NCBI GenBank assembly: GCA_947044405.1
Contig: CAMRHE010000166.1
Coordinates: forward strand, 930,001 to 994,000
Source of the DNA: Leptodactylus fallax
Lineage: Eukaryota > Chordata > Amphibia > Anura > Leptodactylidae
Direction: 5' to 3'
DNA: 64,000 bases
Shown: one piece after another, positions 47,158 to 56,876 of the stretch
Position numbering within the stretch: position 1 is the first letter of the stretch
Layout: each line of letters starts with the position of its first letter
Translations under genes and position numbers: made by a program
The notes under the pieces: model-generated
Told to the model about the DNA's origin: nothing
What the model saw: the letters and a program-made list of their open reading frames with translations, nothing else
The model's database searches: none

Positions 47158-47917
47158 TGACGAGATCGTTTGATGTGCAGCCGATAGAGTGCCGACCCAC
47201 TCACTGATCGACTTGAGGACGGGACCAGAGGACCTCAGATAGATGAAAACAGTACTGTGAGGTAAGCCTTTGGTCTTGCCAAATTAGTATATCTGAGCTC
47301 CTGTGTGTCTATACTCTGTATCGATGAGTGAGGTAAGCTGCTGCATGTTTTTATGACATCTCGACGCCTATTAAATAGTACGGAAGAACCTAATAAGGGA
47401 CATGTCACCTGTAAATGATGTAGAAATTGCTTTCTTTGCTGTCTGTCTTACCTTCCTTCTGATTTTTGTATCTTACCTGTGTTATAAGATATATAAGGCT
47501 GCAAGAAACGGGGAAGAGTTCTCTGTTTTTAACCCCTAGAGTTGCGGACAAGGTTCGGAACTGAGAAGCACTGAGTGATTGAAAAGTCCTTGTTTTGGAA
47601 CACTAGCCTCCAGCCGTGCCTGGATGGTCAAGGTCGAATGGGACCTGAGTAGTAGCAAGAAGGACTTAGTAGAATCCGCGCAAAGTGCGTGTAATGATTC
47701 AGGAGTGTTTTGGTAAGGGGACACAGACAGAAAGTTGAGTCTGTGGAAGCCATTAGGCATTGCCCTGAGCACTACTCCAGAACTTGCACAAATAGTTCAA
47801 AGAAAACAGAAGAGTCTGTTTGGGAGTTCTCACTAAAGTAGTCATAAGTGACCCTCTATTGTCTCAAGGTTGCCCTAGAGGAGTGAGAGACTCACGGCTG
47901 ATTAGCTACCAGCCAAG

Positions 47918-48283
47918 ATGGGGAAGGGACCCTCTAAAATATGGTACACCCCATTTGAACTAATAGAAATAGGGGAAGGGAAAGAGACAGCCGCACAGGT
48001 AAAAACAATCTTAAGAAGGGCAGGAATACACAAGACTGGGATGATGGACAGTAAATTTTGGGATCAGTGGAGATTAGATCATGCAGGATTGATTCAAGAT
48101 AATAAGCTGCAAAGAGGTATATATGCCCTGATTGAAGGAAGCAATAGAATAGAAAAAGGGGAATGTTCCCGAAAACAAGGACATATAAAAAGGCAGTGCA
48201 GAGCTCCAAGAAGGAAGGTCAAAGGGGATGATAGTTCAGGAAATAATGAATCACCCCCACCTCACTCAGAGAATCTGATATAG
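47918..48283 (+). pseudogene. ERV gag 5' fragment joined to a zinc-knuckle remnant
   Basis: Opens with ATG followed by Gly (potential myristoylation site, usual for matrix proteins): MGKGPSKIWYTPFELIEIGE. About 80 residues of matrix-like sequence are followed directly by CSRKQGHIKRQC, half of a CCHC nucleocapsid knuckle, and a basic tail, then a stop at 48283. The whole capsid is therefore missing by an internal deletion of roughly 1 kb relative to a normal gag. No function is expected. Confidence 0.65.
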
Positions 48284-48332
48284 TGCAAAGAGAAAAACTA
48301 TACACCATCGGTATGATGTTTATTGGATTATG

Positions 48333-48391
<59 letters not shown>

Positions 48392-48504
48392 AACCTGTAT
48401 TTGTAATATTCATTCTGTTTATATCAATGCCAGGATTCAACTTTTATGCTTTTTGTAAAATTAAATCCGCTTTCAGGAAATGTCCCCTAAAAAGAAGAAA
48501 ATAG
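48283..48504 (+). pseudogene. Possible duplicated envelope-tail-like fragment around a (TA)n tract
   Basis: After the (TA)n tract, the frame gives a hydrophobic stretch VFVIFILFISMPGFNFYAF followed by a basic tail. This resembles in layout the membrane anchor and tail at 52705-52825 of the same provirus. Because it sits between two gag fragments it suggests rearrangement between proviruses. Chance hydrophobicity cannot be excluded. Confidence 0.35.
48336..48388. repeat. (TA)n microsatellite, about 26 units
   Basis: Uninterrupted TA dinucleotides inside the provirus. Confidence 0.95.
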
Positions 48505-49184
48505 GATAGTGTGATGTTCCACAGGGGTTCAACTTTTGGTTGGAATCCAGTGAAGAAAATTCTAAAGTCTGGCAGTTTGCCCTTAAGGTAACCTGAAGTA
48601 CAACTCAGGGGTTTTGAACACCTGTGGTAATGACAAAAGGTGAGGTTTGGGAAATATTTGAAAATTGTACAAAAATAGTAATATGTAATTTTGGTGTCAG
48701 TATTAACTGCTATCTGCTTGAATTGTATTCCTGTATTCTGTTGTAGCGCTCTGCAGATGTTCTGCAGGGAATAACCAAAACATTAATTGACTGCCAAGTA
48801 ACTCCAAGGACGTTGTATCTGATGTGATGGACACGCAGAAAATCACAAGCTAAACATGATGCTGTGTTACCCAATAATACTAAATGTCAATTATCACAAA
48901 GTGAAACTTGGCTTTGGGCCTCCGGGGTCCGCAGCCTGGGTATGATGACTATTTATGCCCAAAGGGAAAATATTTTGATAAAAGTGTTAGCCTAAGGTTA
49001 AATGGAAAAGTAAGGTACAATGACAATATATATGTGTATAATATTGTGTAATATATATGTGTAAAATATTCAAGAAAATATTCAAACATATGAAATTATG
49101 TCTTGTACTATGTTATGTGAATTTATTGTCTTGCCTGTTATCACCTGAAGTAAGGTATCTGCTAAAAGAGAGAAAGGTGAATCA
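48505..49184. other. Unassigned proviral segment
   Basis: No credible ORF. Not alignable by eye to gag, pol or LTR of this provirus. Could be decayed envelope or leader sequence. Confidence 0.3.
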
Positions 49185-49592
49185 GTGGAGGCTTATTACG
49201 GGAGACTTCTCACTAAAGCAGTAGACGCTGGGTGGGAGGATACACCACGAGCCATGAGAAACACCATGCTTTCTGAAGCATTCATGCAGGATATAGGGAG
49301 CACCCTGGCAGAGAAGATAAGAGCTTGTACCCCAGACTGGAGAAGTTCAAATCCTGATGATTTATTTGCTAAGGCAGTGGGGTTCTTTTTAGATGAAAGG
49401 GAAAAGAAAGCAGCAGCACCAATTAAAGCCTATACAAACAGTGGTGCAAAGTATCAGGGAAAGACAGGTCCCTGCCCTAGACAACAAGGACAAAGGGAGA
49501 CAAGGAAATGCTTTAATTGTGGGAGACAAGGACACTTAGCCAGGGATTTGACACATATATATATGCCAGTATTTGTTTGCATTTACATTTAG
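49185..49592 (+). pseudogene. ERV gag 3' fragment (capsid end and nucleocapsid)
   Basis: EAYYGRLLTKAVDAGWED through LAEKIRACTPDW resembles the C-terminal capsid region. It is followed by a basic linker and a single zinc knuckle CFNCGRQGHLARDL, in which the last Cys of C-x2-C-x4-H-x4-C is replaced. The frame then runs through a short (TA)n-like junction directly into RT sequence. Protease and the N-terminal third of RT are absent, another internal deletion at about 49555. Confidence 0.75.
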
Positions 49593-52195
49593 GGGAAAAC
49601 AGTACACTTGGACAGTACTACCACAAGGGGCGCAAAACAGTCCTAACCAATTTACAAGATGTCTTACACTAATCATGAGTACTTGGTATCCACCACATGA
49701 TGATGTTGTCTTGTTACAATATGTTGATGATCTTCTTCTTTGTGCTCCAGACACATCAACCTGCGAAGCAGCGAAATCAGCCTGTTGTGTTTCCTCTGCC
49801 AGAACGGCTGCAAGGCCAGCAAGGATAAGTTGCAATTTTGCAAACAAAAAGTGTTATTTCTGGGACATTGTCTTGGCCAGGGTACCAAGCACCTGTCAGA
49901 TGAGAGGACCAAGGTGGTGAGAGACATGCAGGTGCCGATCTCTCATGCTCAGCTATGTACCTTTTTGGGATTGGTATCCTACTGTAGGCCATGGATCAGA
50001 TCTGCATCTCTGACCATGCAACCTCTGTATGATTGCCTTTCCTCAAAACCATTCAGCCTTACATCTGAGGCCTTGGATGCGTTTTACCAGCTGAAGTTGC
50101 AGATAGTCAGTGCTCCGGCCTTAGGCCTACCTGACTATCAGAAACCTTTTCAGTTCTACGTGACTGAGATGATGGGACACGCAACTGCAGTTCTCACACA
50201 ACAACATGGGGATAAGAAACGCCCTGTGGCCTATTACAGCTCACGGTTAGATGCTGTAGCCAGGGGGACACCCTCCTGTGTGCGGGTTGTCCTCTCAGTA
50301 CAAGCGTTGCTTGATAAGAGCTCAGACATTGTCCTAGATCATTTATTGGTTGTGTATACACCTCATGACATCCATGCTATCCTCACACAGGTAGACAGAC
50401 GTCACCTTTCTTTGGCACGGCAGAGCAAAATGGAATTTGCCCTGCAGTCCTCCTCAAACATCTCTTTTCAACGCTGTTTAACTTTGAATCCTGCAACTCT
50501 TCTTGCTGTAGGAGTTCATGATTCAAAAGGGGGAGTGGAAGATGAGGAGTGGAAGATGAGTTATTTTTAAACTCCCTCTCTGAAGAAGAACTGTTTGACA
50601 GCCAGCATGAACATGATTGCGTGGCTCTTATGTCACAGGAAACAGTGGGATTTGACCATGTCACGGATGTGCCATTACAAAATCCTGATTATGAGATGTT
50701 TGTGGATGGCTCGAGGTATCTAACAGATGAAGGCAAATTTGTTACAGGGTATGCTGTAGTCACTGAACATGACATTATAGTCCAAGAAGCTCTTCCACCA
50801 CACGTCAGCCCAAGAAATGAGCTCAAAGCCCTTATGGAGGCTTGTAAGATAGCCAAAGGTAGAACAGCCAACATATACACTGACTCCAGGTATGCTTTTG
50901 GCATTGCACATGATTATGGTCCGATATGGAGGTCAAGGAACTTCCTAACGGCCCAGGGCAAGCCAATTAAGAATGGAGATGTGGTAAGTCGACTGATGGA
51001 GGCCATACTGCTCCCAAAGCAGCTGGCAATTGTGAAAGTCAGAGCTCACGCAAAAGGAAGGGACCCTGAAAGCCGTGGAAATGAGAGAGCTGACATAGCT
51101 GCCAAGGCAGCAGCACTACTGGCAAGAAAGGGTCCCAACCAGGTGAGCAAAATGGACATTGACCTAACAGACCCCAAAGGGCTGTACTCAAAGGTTACCA
51201 GTGTGGAAATTGAAAGATGGAAGAAAGCAGGTGCTACAGAAGACAATGGTGTGTGGAAAATGGGGGTTCGATTATGTCTGCCTGCAGCAGTTTACCCCCA
51301 GATGGCTGGCTTGGCCCACGGTAAGGTGCATGCCTCTCGAAATGCCATGGAGTCTTTAGTGGGTAAATTATGGTTTGCCCCAGGTTTTGGAAGAGCTGCT
51401 AGTAATCACGTAAAAGCATGTCACATATGTGCTCTACACAATCCAGGACAGGTAGTTAAAACACCCGCTAAATGTACACCAAAATCCCTGTACCAATTTC
51501 AGAGGATACAAATAGATTGCATACAGTTGCCTAAGTCAGGAGGATACGAGTATGTGTTGGTCTGGGTGGATTTGTTTTCAGGTTGGCCTAAGGCCTACCC
51601 TGTAGGCAAAGCAACTGCACAAACAACTGCCAAGAAATTGATGTCTGAACTTGTGTGTAGGTTTGGAGTGCCCGAGGTGATGGAATCTGACAGAGGTACA
51701 CATTTCACAGGTGAGATAATGAAAGAAACAATGTCTGCACTAGGGATTGAGCAAGCTTTTCACACACCCTACCATCCTCAGAGTTCAGGCAAGGTGGAGA
51801 GGTTGAATGGTACACTCAAGTTGAAAATTCAGAAAGCCATGGCAGAGACAGGAAAGCCCTGGCCCGAATATTCAGTAAGAACTACTCCTAGCAGGAGGAC
51901 AGGGTTGTCACCATTTGAAATATAGTTTGGAAGTGCACCCAAAACAGGATTGTACTTCCCTCAGACGTTACAGCTTAACTATGACAGTATTGCCAGCTAT
52001 GTACAAAATTTGTGTCAAAAGCTGAAAGAAACATATAAACAAGTGTTTTTTTCTATTCCAAACCCTTCTGATTTTTCAGGAACACATAATTTACAGCCTG
52101 GAGATTGGGTAGTTATAAAGAGACATCAAAGGAAGTTGAAGCGCCTCCAGAATGAGGACTCTTTGGCTCTTCTTTTTAAGCACAGTAACTGTTGA
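49560..52195 (+). pseudogene. ERV pol (partial RT, RNase H, integrase), several breaks
   Basis: RT begins mid-domain with YTWTVLPQGAQNSPNQFT and the catalytic LLQYVDDLLLC (about 49718-49750). A frame break at about 49790 follows. RT thumb and connection run to 50570 (FLGLVSYCRPWI, KRPVAYYSSRLDAVARG), where a stop ends the frame. RNase H comes next (50549 onward: MFVDGSRYLTDEG, NELKALMEACK, IYTDSRYAFGIA, NERADIAAKAAA) with the four acids present. Integrase follows: zinc-binding HGKVHASRNAME...CHICAL, catalytic IDCIQLPKSGG, MESDRGTHF and SGKVERLNGTLK (D, D, E all present), a stop at 51923-51925, then the C-terminal PGDWVVIKRHQRK. The RT N-terminus and protease are missing. Confidence 0.85.
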
Positions 52196-52352
52196 ACTTT
52201 CTGCTTTTATTTGGACTCCAGGTGTGCAGCTGGAGAAGCTCTCATTTTGGCTATGGGGATGGAAGCAAGATGCTAAAAACAGGACCCAAGACTCCTTCGT
52301 GTGTCCCCCAAATGACTTCTGTTTCATCGCCAACGTAACAGCTGGGATATAA
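52152..52352 (+). pseudogene. ERV env N-terminal fragment
   Basis: Overlaps the integrase end, as env does in simple retroviruses. It begins with MRTLWLFFLSTVTVELSAF, a plausible signal peptide, followed by about 45 residues with one N-x-T/S site, and stops at 52352. Nearly all of the surface subunit is missing by deletion. Confidence 0.55.
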
Positions 52353-52429
52353 TGCCCCATTTTCAGGATGCTTGAAAAATGTGTCTAAACTAGTGTGGAA
52401 TAACAAAACATATATATTTAACCCAGAAA

Positions 52430-52825
52430 GTGATATTATACATATCTAGAGAAGTACATGAGCAGGTGTACAATATAAAGGATTATGAAATTGATTTAAA
52501 TCCTCTAAAAAGGTTATTGGACATGTCGGGGTTAGTGAAAAATCATATCAATAAGTTTAATCATACCTTACAAGATAGTCAGATAAGAGCAGTAATCACA
52601 AGAGGTAATCTTAAAAATATAGCTTCACAGATACAAGATTTGACTGCTCACCATTGGTACGATAGATTTAAAGGATATTCACCAACAATGGTAAAAATTA
52701 CTAATTGGTTATTTAACCCCCTGATAGTAATAATGATATTATTCGTGTTGTTATCATTATTCAATCTATATGTATTTTGCTCCATGAGAAGGAAATGGAA
52801 CACAGTTAACCAGTATGTAAGATAG
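52430..52825 (+). pseudogene. ERV env C-terminal (transmembrane subunit) fragment
   Basis: About 130 codons: a helical ectodomain end (LKRLLDMSGLVKNHINKF, with an N-H-T site), a pre-membrane HHWYDRFKGYSPT and a membrane anchor LFNPLIVIMILFVLLSLFNL, followed by a short basic tail. No fusion peptide or immunosuppressive-type segment is visible, and the surface subunit is deleted, so no functional envelope can be made. Confidence 0.7.
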
Positions 52826-52901
52826 GATGTTATTTTTAACCTCTTCAATGGAGAATCCATCAAAGATGGCACACAAACAGTGTGAAGGTATTCATTGAAC
52901 T

Positions 52902-52903
<2 letters not shown>

Positions 52904-52934
<31 letters not shown>

Positions 52935-55900
52935 CCAAGATGGCGCCGCTGGAGTGGCTGCCAGCTACAGCAGCTCTGAGACTCTCTATCTTATTTTTCT
53001 TTCTATGACTCGTTTTGTACCTCTCTACTTAAGGACTTTGCACTATGAAACACACACAAAGACTTGGACCCTTGTGATACTTTTTTTTTTTGTTTTTATC
53101 TGTCTTTGTTCTGCTTGAAAATGGGATCTTTTGTGTATGCAGACAATTCCTTTGTCTATACAAGAGAGGAAATTCTGCAGCTCAGAGGCACAGCAGGAGG
53201 GCATACCATCTGGTCACACATCCCCCGTGAGATTTGGAGAAAGAAAAAGCGGGTGAGGGGATGCAGAGCAGGAACTCTTCAGAGGATTAAAAAGAGGCGT
53301 TACCAACCAGCTGTTCCCTCCATCATCATGGGCAATGTGAGATCTCTTGCAAACAAGATGGATGAACTAACAGCGCTCACCAGGCAGCATCAGGAGTTTC
53401 GGGCGTGCAGCATGATGCTACTTACAGAGACTTGGCTCACTGAAGTTACTCCTGACCCTCTGGTCTCCTTGGATGGTTTTAAACTCCTTCGGGCAGACAG
53501 GACAAGGGAGAGCGGTAAGAGGAAAGGAGGAGGGCTGGCAATGTTTGTGAATAATAGATGGTGTAATCCTAGGCACATTGTGATTAAGGATCAAACTTGC
53601 TGTAAGGACATTGAACTACTAGCTGTGAGCATGAGACCTTTCTACCTACCAAGGGAACTATCACATGTCATCGTGATAGCTGCATATGTCCCCCCCTCTG
53701 CGAAAGCTGACGCTGCCTGCGAGGTCCTACAAGCCACGCTGAGCCAGTTACAGTCTCAGCACCCCCAGGCCCTCTTTCTTCTGTCGGGTGATTTCAACCA
53801 TGCCTCTCCATCATCCACACTGCCCAGTTTCACACAGTATGTAACCTGCCACACAAGAGACAACAAAACACTGGACTTGTTCTTTGCCAACGTGAGGGAG
53901 GCATACAACTCATCAGCCCTACCGCCCCTGGGGAGATCGGATCACAACCTAGTACATCTCCGACCTGTGTACAAGCCACTTGTACGTAGAGAACCAGCTG
54001 TCACCCGCACAGTGAGGATATGGTCCGAGGAGAGTGATGAGGCTCTGAGGGATTGTTTTGACACAACCGCATGGGAAGTTCTGCAGGATTCTTATGGGGA
54101 AGATATAGAAGGACTCACACACTGCATAACGGACTACATTAATTTTTGTGTGGACAACACAGTACCCACAAAAGTGGTGAGGTGCTTCTCCAATAACAAA
54201 CCATGGATTAACTCTGATATAAAAACACTACTTAAGGAGAAAAAGATGGCATTCAGGACAAGAGATAAGGAGGGGTTGAGGGAAGTACAAAAGGAGCTGA
54301 GGCATCAAATCAGGCAGGGAAAATCCAGTTATAAAGAAAAAATGGAAAAGCAAATGGAAAGAAAAGACATAAGGGGGGTCTGGGAGGGGCTTAAGTCAAT
54401 TTCGGGTCATAAACAGTCTGTCTGCCAGATTGAGGCAGATGTTAACTGGCTTAATGAACTAAACCTATTCTTCAACAGATTTGATCACACACCAGCTCCT
54501 CCCACCCCAGCATGTCCTTCAGCTCCCCCCACCACAATGACTTCTCCCCATGCGGCCACTTCCCAACAGACCAGTAAATCCAGAAATCCATCTTTATCTG
54601 GCCACAGTCTGACCTTCACACGGGCCCAGGTGAGGAAGGAGATGAAAAAGATCAAGGCGAGGAAAGCCGGAGGGCCAGATGACATCAGTGCAAGGCTAAT
54701 TAAGACTTGTGGGGACCAGCTGTGTGGTATAATTACATATATGTATAATATGAGCCTGAGGCAGGAAATAGTCCCTGAATTATGGAAATCTTCTTGTGTG
54801 GTACCAGTTCCAAAGAAACCCCACCCTATGGACCTCAACGACTACAGACCTGTAGCACTGACATCCCACCTGATGAAGATCTTGGAGAGATTGGTTCTCA
54901 CACATCTCCGCCCTCTAGTGAGCCCCGCTATGGACCCACTCCAGTTTGCTTATCAGCCGGGCATTGGGGTAGATGATGCCATCATCCATCTTCTGCACAG
55001 GGCTCTGTCTCACCTGGAGAAACCAGGGAACACAGTGAGAATAATGTTCTTTGACTTCTCCAGTGCTTTTAACACCATACAGCCCAGGTTATTGAGGGAC
55101 AAGCTGGGCCTTGCTGGAGTGGACCACCACCTCTCCAACTGGATCCTAGACTACCTCACAAATCGACCTCAATACGTGAGAGCCCGAGACTGTGTGTCAG
55201 GTACAGTGATCTGTAATACGGGGGCACCTCAGGGTACGGTTCTCGCCCCTTTCCTCTTCACACTGTACACTGCAGATTTTAGGTGCAACTCATCCAGCTG
55301 CTACCTACAGAAGTATTCTGACGACTCTGCAATAGTGGGTCTCATCACAGATGATGATGACAGGGAGTACAGAGAACTGAACCGGGATTTTGTGGACTGG
55401 TGCCACCGGAACCACCTGAAGATTAACGCGGGGAAGACCAAGGAGATGGTGGTGGACTTCCGCAAAGGCAGAAGCCCTCCTAAACCAGTGGACATCCTGG
55501 GGACGAGCATCGAGATTGTGAACACCTATAAGTACCTGGGTTTGCTCCTTAATAATAAGCTGGACTGGGCAGATCATATGGAGGCCCTGTACAGGAAGGG
55601 CCACAGCAGGCTCTACCTGCTTAGGAAACTGAGAGCCTTTGGAATCCGGGGGGCACTTCTTAGAACTTTCTTCAACTCGGTAGTGGCATCAGCCATCTTC
55701 TTTGGAGTGGCCTGCTGGGGGAGCAGTATATCAACCAGGGACAGAAATAAACTTGACAAGCTGATTAGAAGGGCCAGCTCTGTCCTGGGGAGCCCACTGG
55801 ACCCAGTGCAGGTGGTGGGTGACAGAAGGATACTGTCTGTGGTGAGCTCCATGCAGAAGAAGAAGTCCCATCCCATGCATGAGACTGTGATCGCGCTGAG

Positions 55901-56226
55901 CAGTACTGTCAGTGACCGACTGCTCCACCCTAGGTGTGAGAAGGAGCGCTATCGGAAGTCTTTCCTCCCCACCGCGGTTAGGCTGTACAACCAACACCGA
56001 CCTAAGCGGAGATCATTACACACAGAGAACTGAAAATATCTCTCTGCCTGTTAAATCCCCCCCCCCCCCCCTACGCCCTATCTGTCTGTCTGCTATCAAT
56101 GTAATGCCTCTCACCTTGGAATTATTCCTGTACATGTTGTATTTGTATTTGTATCTGCTTATCTTTGCTGCTGTAACACACTGAATTTCCCCATTGTGGG
56201 ACTATTAAAGGACTATTATTATTATT
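52904..56226 (+). mobile_element. Full-length L2-like non-LTR retrotransposon
   Basis: Begins in or just after a T-run (52904-52934) with ccaagatggcgccgctggag. It has a single long ORF, a C-rich 3' untranslated region, the shared 3' end aatttccccattgtgggac and a very short (ATT)3 tail. It lies between env and the polypurine tract of the ERV. A target duplication was not identified. Confidence 0.85.
53121..56033 (+). CDS. L2-like LINE polyprotein, endonuclease plus reverse transcriptase, intact
   Basis: 970 codons, no stop. I prefer the ATG at 53121 (MGSFVYADNSFVYTREE), since the in-frame ATG at 53064 would add a hydrophobic run from a T-rich leader. APE-type endonuclease: IMGNVRSLANKMDEL, LLTETWLTE, IAAYVPPSAKAD, LLSGDFNHASPS (residue about 222) and GRSDHNLVHL (about 272). 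RT: NDYRPVALTSHLMKILERL, FAYQPGIGVDDAIIHLLH, FFDFSSAFNTIQP, GAPQGTVLAPFLFTLYTADF (about 703) and KYSDDSAIVGLI with catalytic Asp pair (about 731). The C-terminus ends HRPKRRSLHTEN. The endonuclease nicks DNA and the RT copies the LINE RNA at the nick. No ORF1 was found upstream, as in several L2/CR1-clade LINEs. This copy could be the source type for the truncated ones in the window. Confidence 0.92.
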   Translation: MGSFVYADNSFVYTREEILQLRGTAGGHTIWSHIPREIWRKKKRVRGCRAGTLQRIKKRRYQPAVPSIIMGNVRSLANKMDELTALTRQHQEFRACSMMLLTETWLTEVTPDPLVSLDGFKLLRADRTRESGKRKGGGLAMFVNNRWCNPRHIVIKDQTCCKDIELLAVSMRPFYLPRELSHVIVIAAYVPPSAKADAACEVLQATLSQLQSQHPQALFLLSGDFNHASPSSTLPSFTQYVTCHTRDNKTLDLFFANVREAYNSSALPPLGRSDHNLVHLRPVYKPLVRREPAVTRTVRIWSEESDEALRDCFDTTAWEVLQDSYGEDIEGLTHCITDYINFCVDNTVPTKVVRCFSNNKPWINSDIKTLLKEKKMAFRTRDKEGLREVQKELRHQIRQGKSSYKEKMEKQMERKDIRGVWEGLKSISGHKQSVCQIEADVNWLNELNLFFNRFDHTPAPPTPACPSAPPTTMTSPHAATSQQTSKSRNPSLSGHSLTFTRAQVRKEMKKIKARKAGGPDDISARLIKTCGDQLCGIITYMYNMSLRQEIVPELWKSSCVVPVPKKPHPMDLNDYRPVALTSHLMKILERLVLTHLRPLVSPAMDPLQFAYQPGIGVDDAIIHLLHRALSHLEKPGNTVRIMFFDFSSAFNTIQPRLLRDKLGLAGVDHHLSNWILDYLTNRPQYVRARDCVSGTVICNTGAPQGTVLAPFLFTLYTADFRCNSSSCYLQKYSDDSAIVGLITDDDDREYRELNRDFVDWCHRNHLKINAGKTKEMVVDFRKGRSPPKPVDILGTSIEIVNTYKYLGLLLNNKLDWADHMEALYRKGHSRLYLLRKLRAFGIRGALLRTFFNSVVASAIFFGVACWGSSISTRDRNKLDKLIRRASSVLGSPLDPVQVVGDRRILSVVSSMQKKKSHPMHETVIALSSTVSDRLLHPRCEKERYRKSFLPTAVRLYNQHRPKRRSLHTEN

Positions 56227-56240
56227 AAAAATAAATTCCT

Positions 56241-56253
56241 AAAATGGGGGAAT
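56241..56253 (+). promoter_or_regulatory. ERV polypurine tract
   Basis: aaaatgggggaat directly before the 3' LTR. It primes plus-strand DNA synthesis in retroviruses. Confidence 0.85.
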
Positions 56254-56680
56254 TGTAAGGGTTAAAATATAACTTGTATTATATTCTATACACTGTATAC
56301 ACAGAGAGTGAAATGTTCTGCAGACAGTCAGCACAATTTAGAGATAGAATGCAGACACTACATCTGGGATGGCACCCAAAGGTTGTGTTGTTCTCAGAAA
56401 AGATAAGGGAAACATCCACATAATCAAGGAGAGGAGTTGTTATGAGAAACTGTGTAAATCTGCCCAGCAGCGGAACCGGAAGGACCAAATATGTACATTG
56501 ATCACATGATTATTGTGTAACCAGCTTGCCTTTAAGAACTGTGTAAACTATGCAATAAACGAAATCATTCTTACTAGATACGTGGGTGTGTCTGTACGTT
56601 TGTTTTCCTGAGCTCGTACCTGTTCTATATTTAATTAGGATTACGGTGACATCCATCCCGGGGGAACTTAAACCCTGACA
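56254..56680 (+). repeat. ERV 3' LTR
   Basis: 427 bp, same length and ends as the 5' LTR, with six substitutions by eye. Confidence 0.93.
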
Positions 56681-56876
56681 AAAATGATCAATGATTTGAC
56701 TTTTTTTTTCATTCTCTTTTGTGTTTTTTCATTGCAAGCAAAATAAATGAAGATATTATTACCAAAGCATTTGTGATTGCAATCATTTTCTGGAAGAAAT
56801 TGAGTATTATCTGACAGAATTGCAGGGGTGCCAATACTTTTGGCCAGCACTGTATATATATATATATATATATATA

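Larger units (their letters stand above)
46708..56680 (+). mobile_element. Endogenous retrovirus (class I-like), defective, with both LTRs and a nested LINE
   Basis: Paired 427-bp LTRs begin TGTAAGGG and end CCTGACA. A 5-bp target duplication AAAAT (46703-46707 and 56681-56685) flanks the provirus. Interior: two gag fragments, pol from mid-RT onward, small env pieces, polypurine tract. RNase H and integrase style suggest a gamma/epsilon-retrovirus-like lineage. The 3' part is interrupted by an L2 LINE. Large deletions and several frame breaks make it replication-incompetent. Confidence 0.9.

Noticed and set aside
48283..48504. Small ORF as an accessory retroviral gene
   Set aside because: Most of its N-terminal part is translated (TA)n. 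Only the C-terminal hydrophobic piece is possibly real, so it is listed as a low-confidence fragment.
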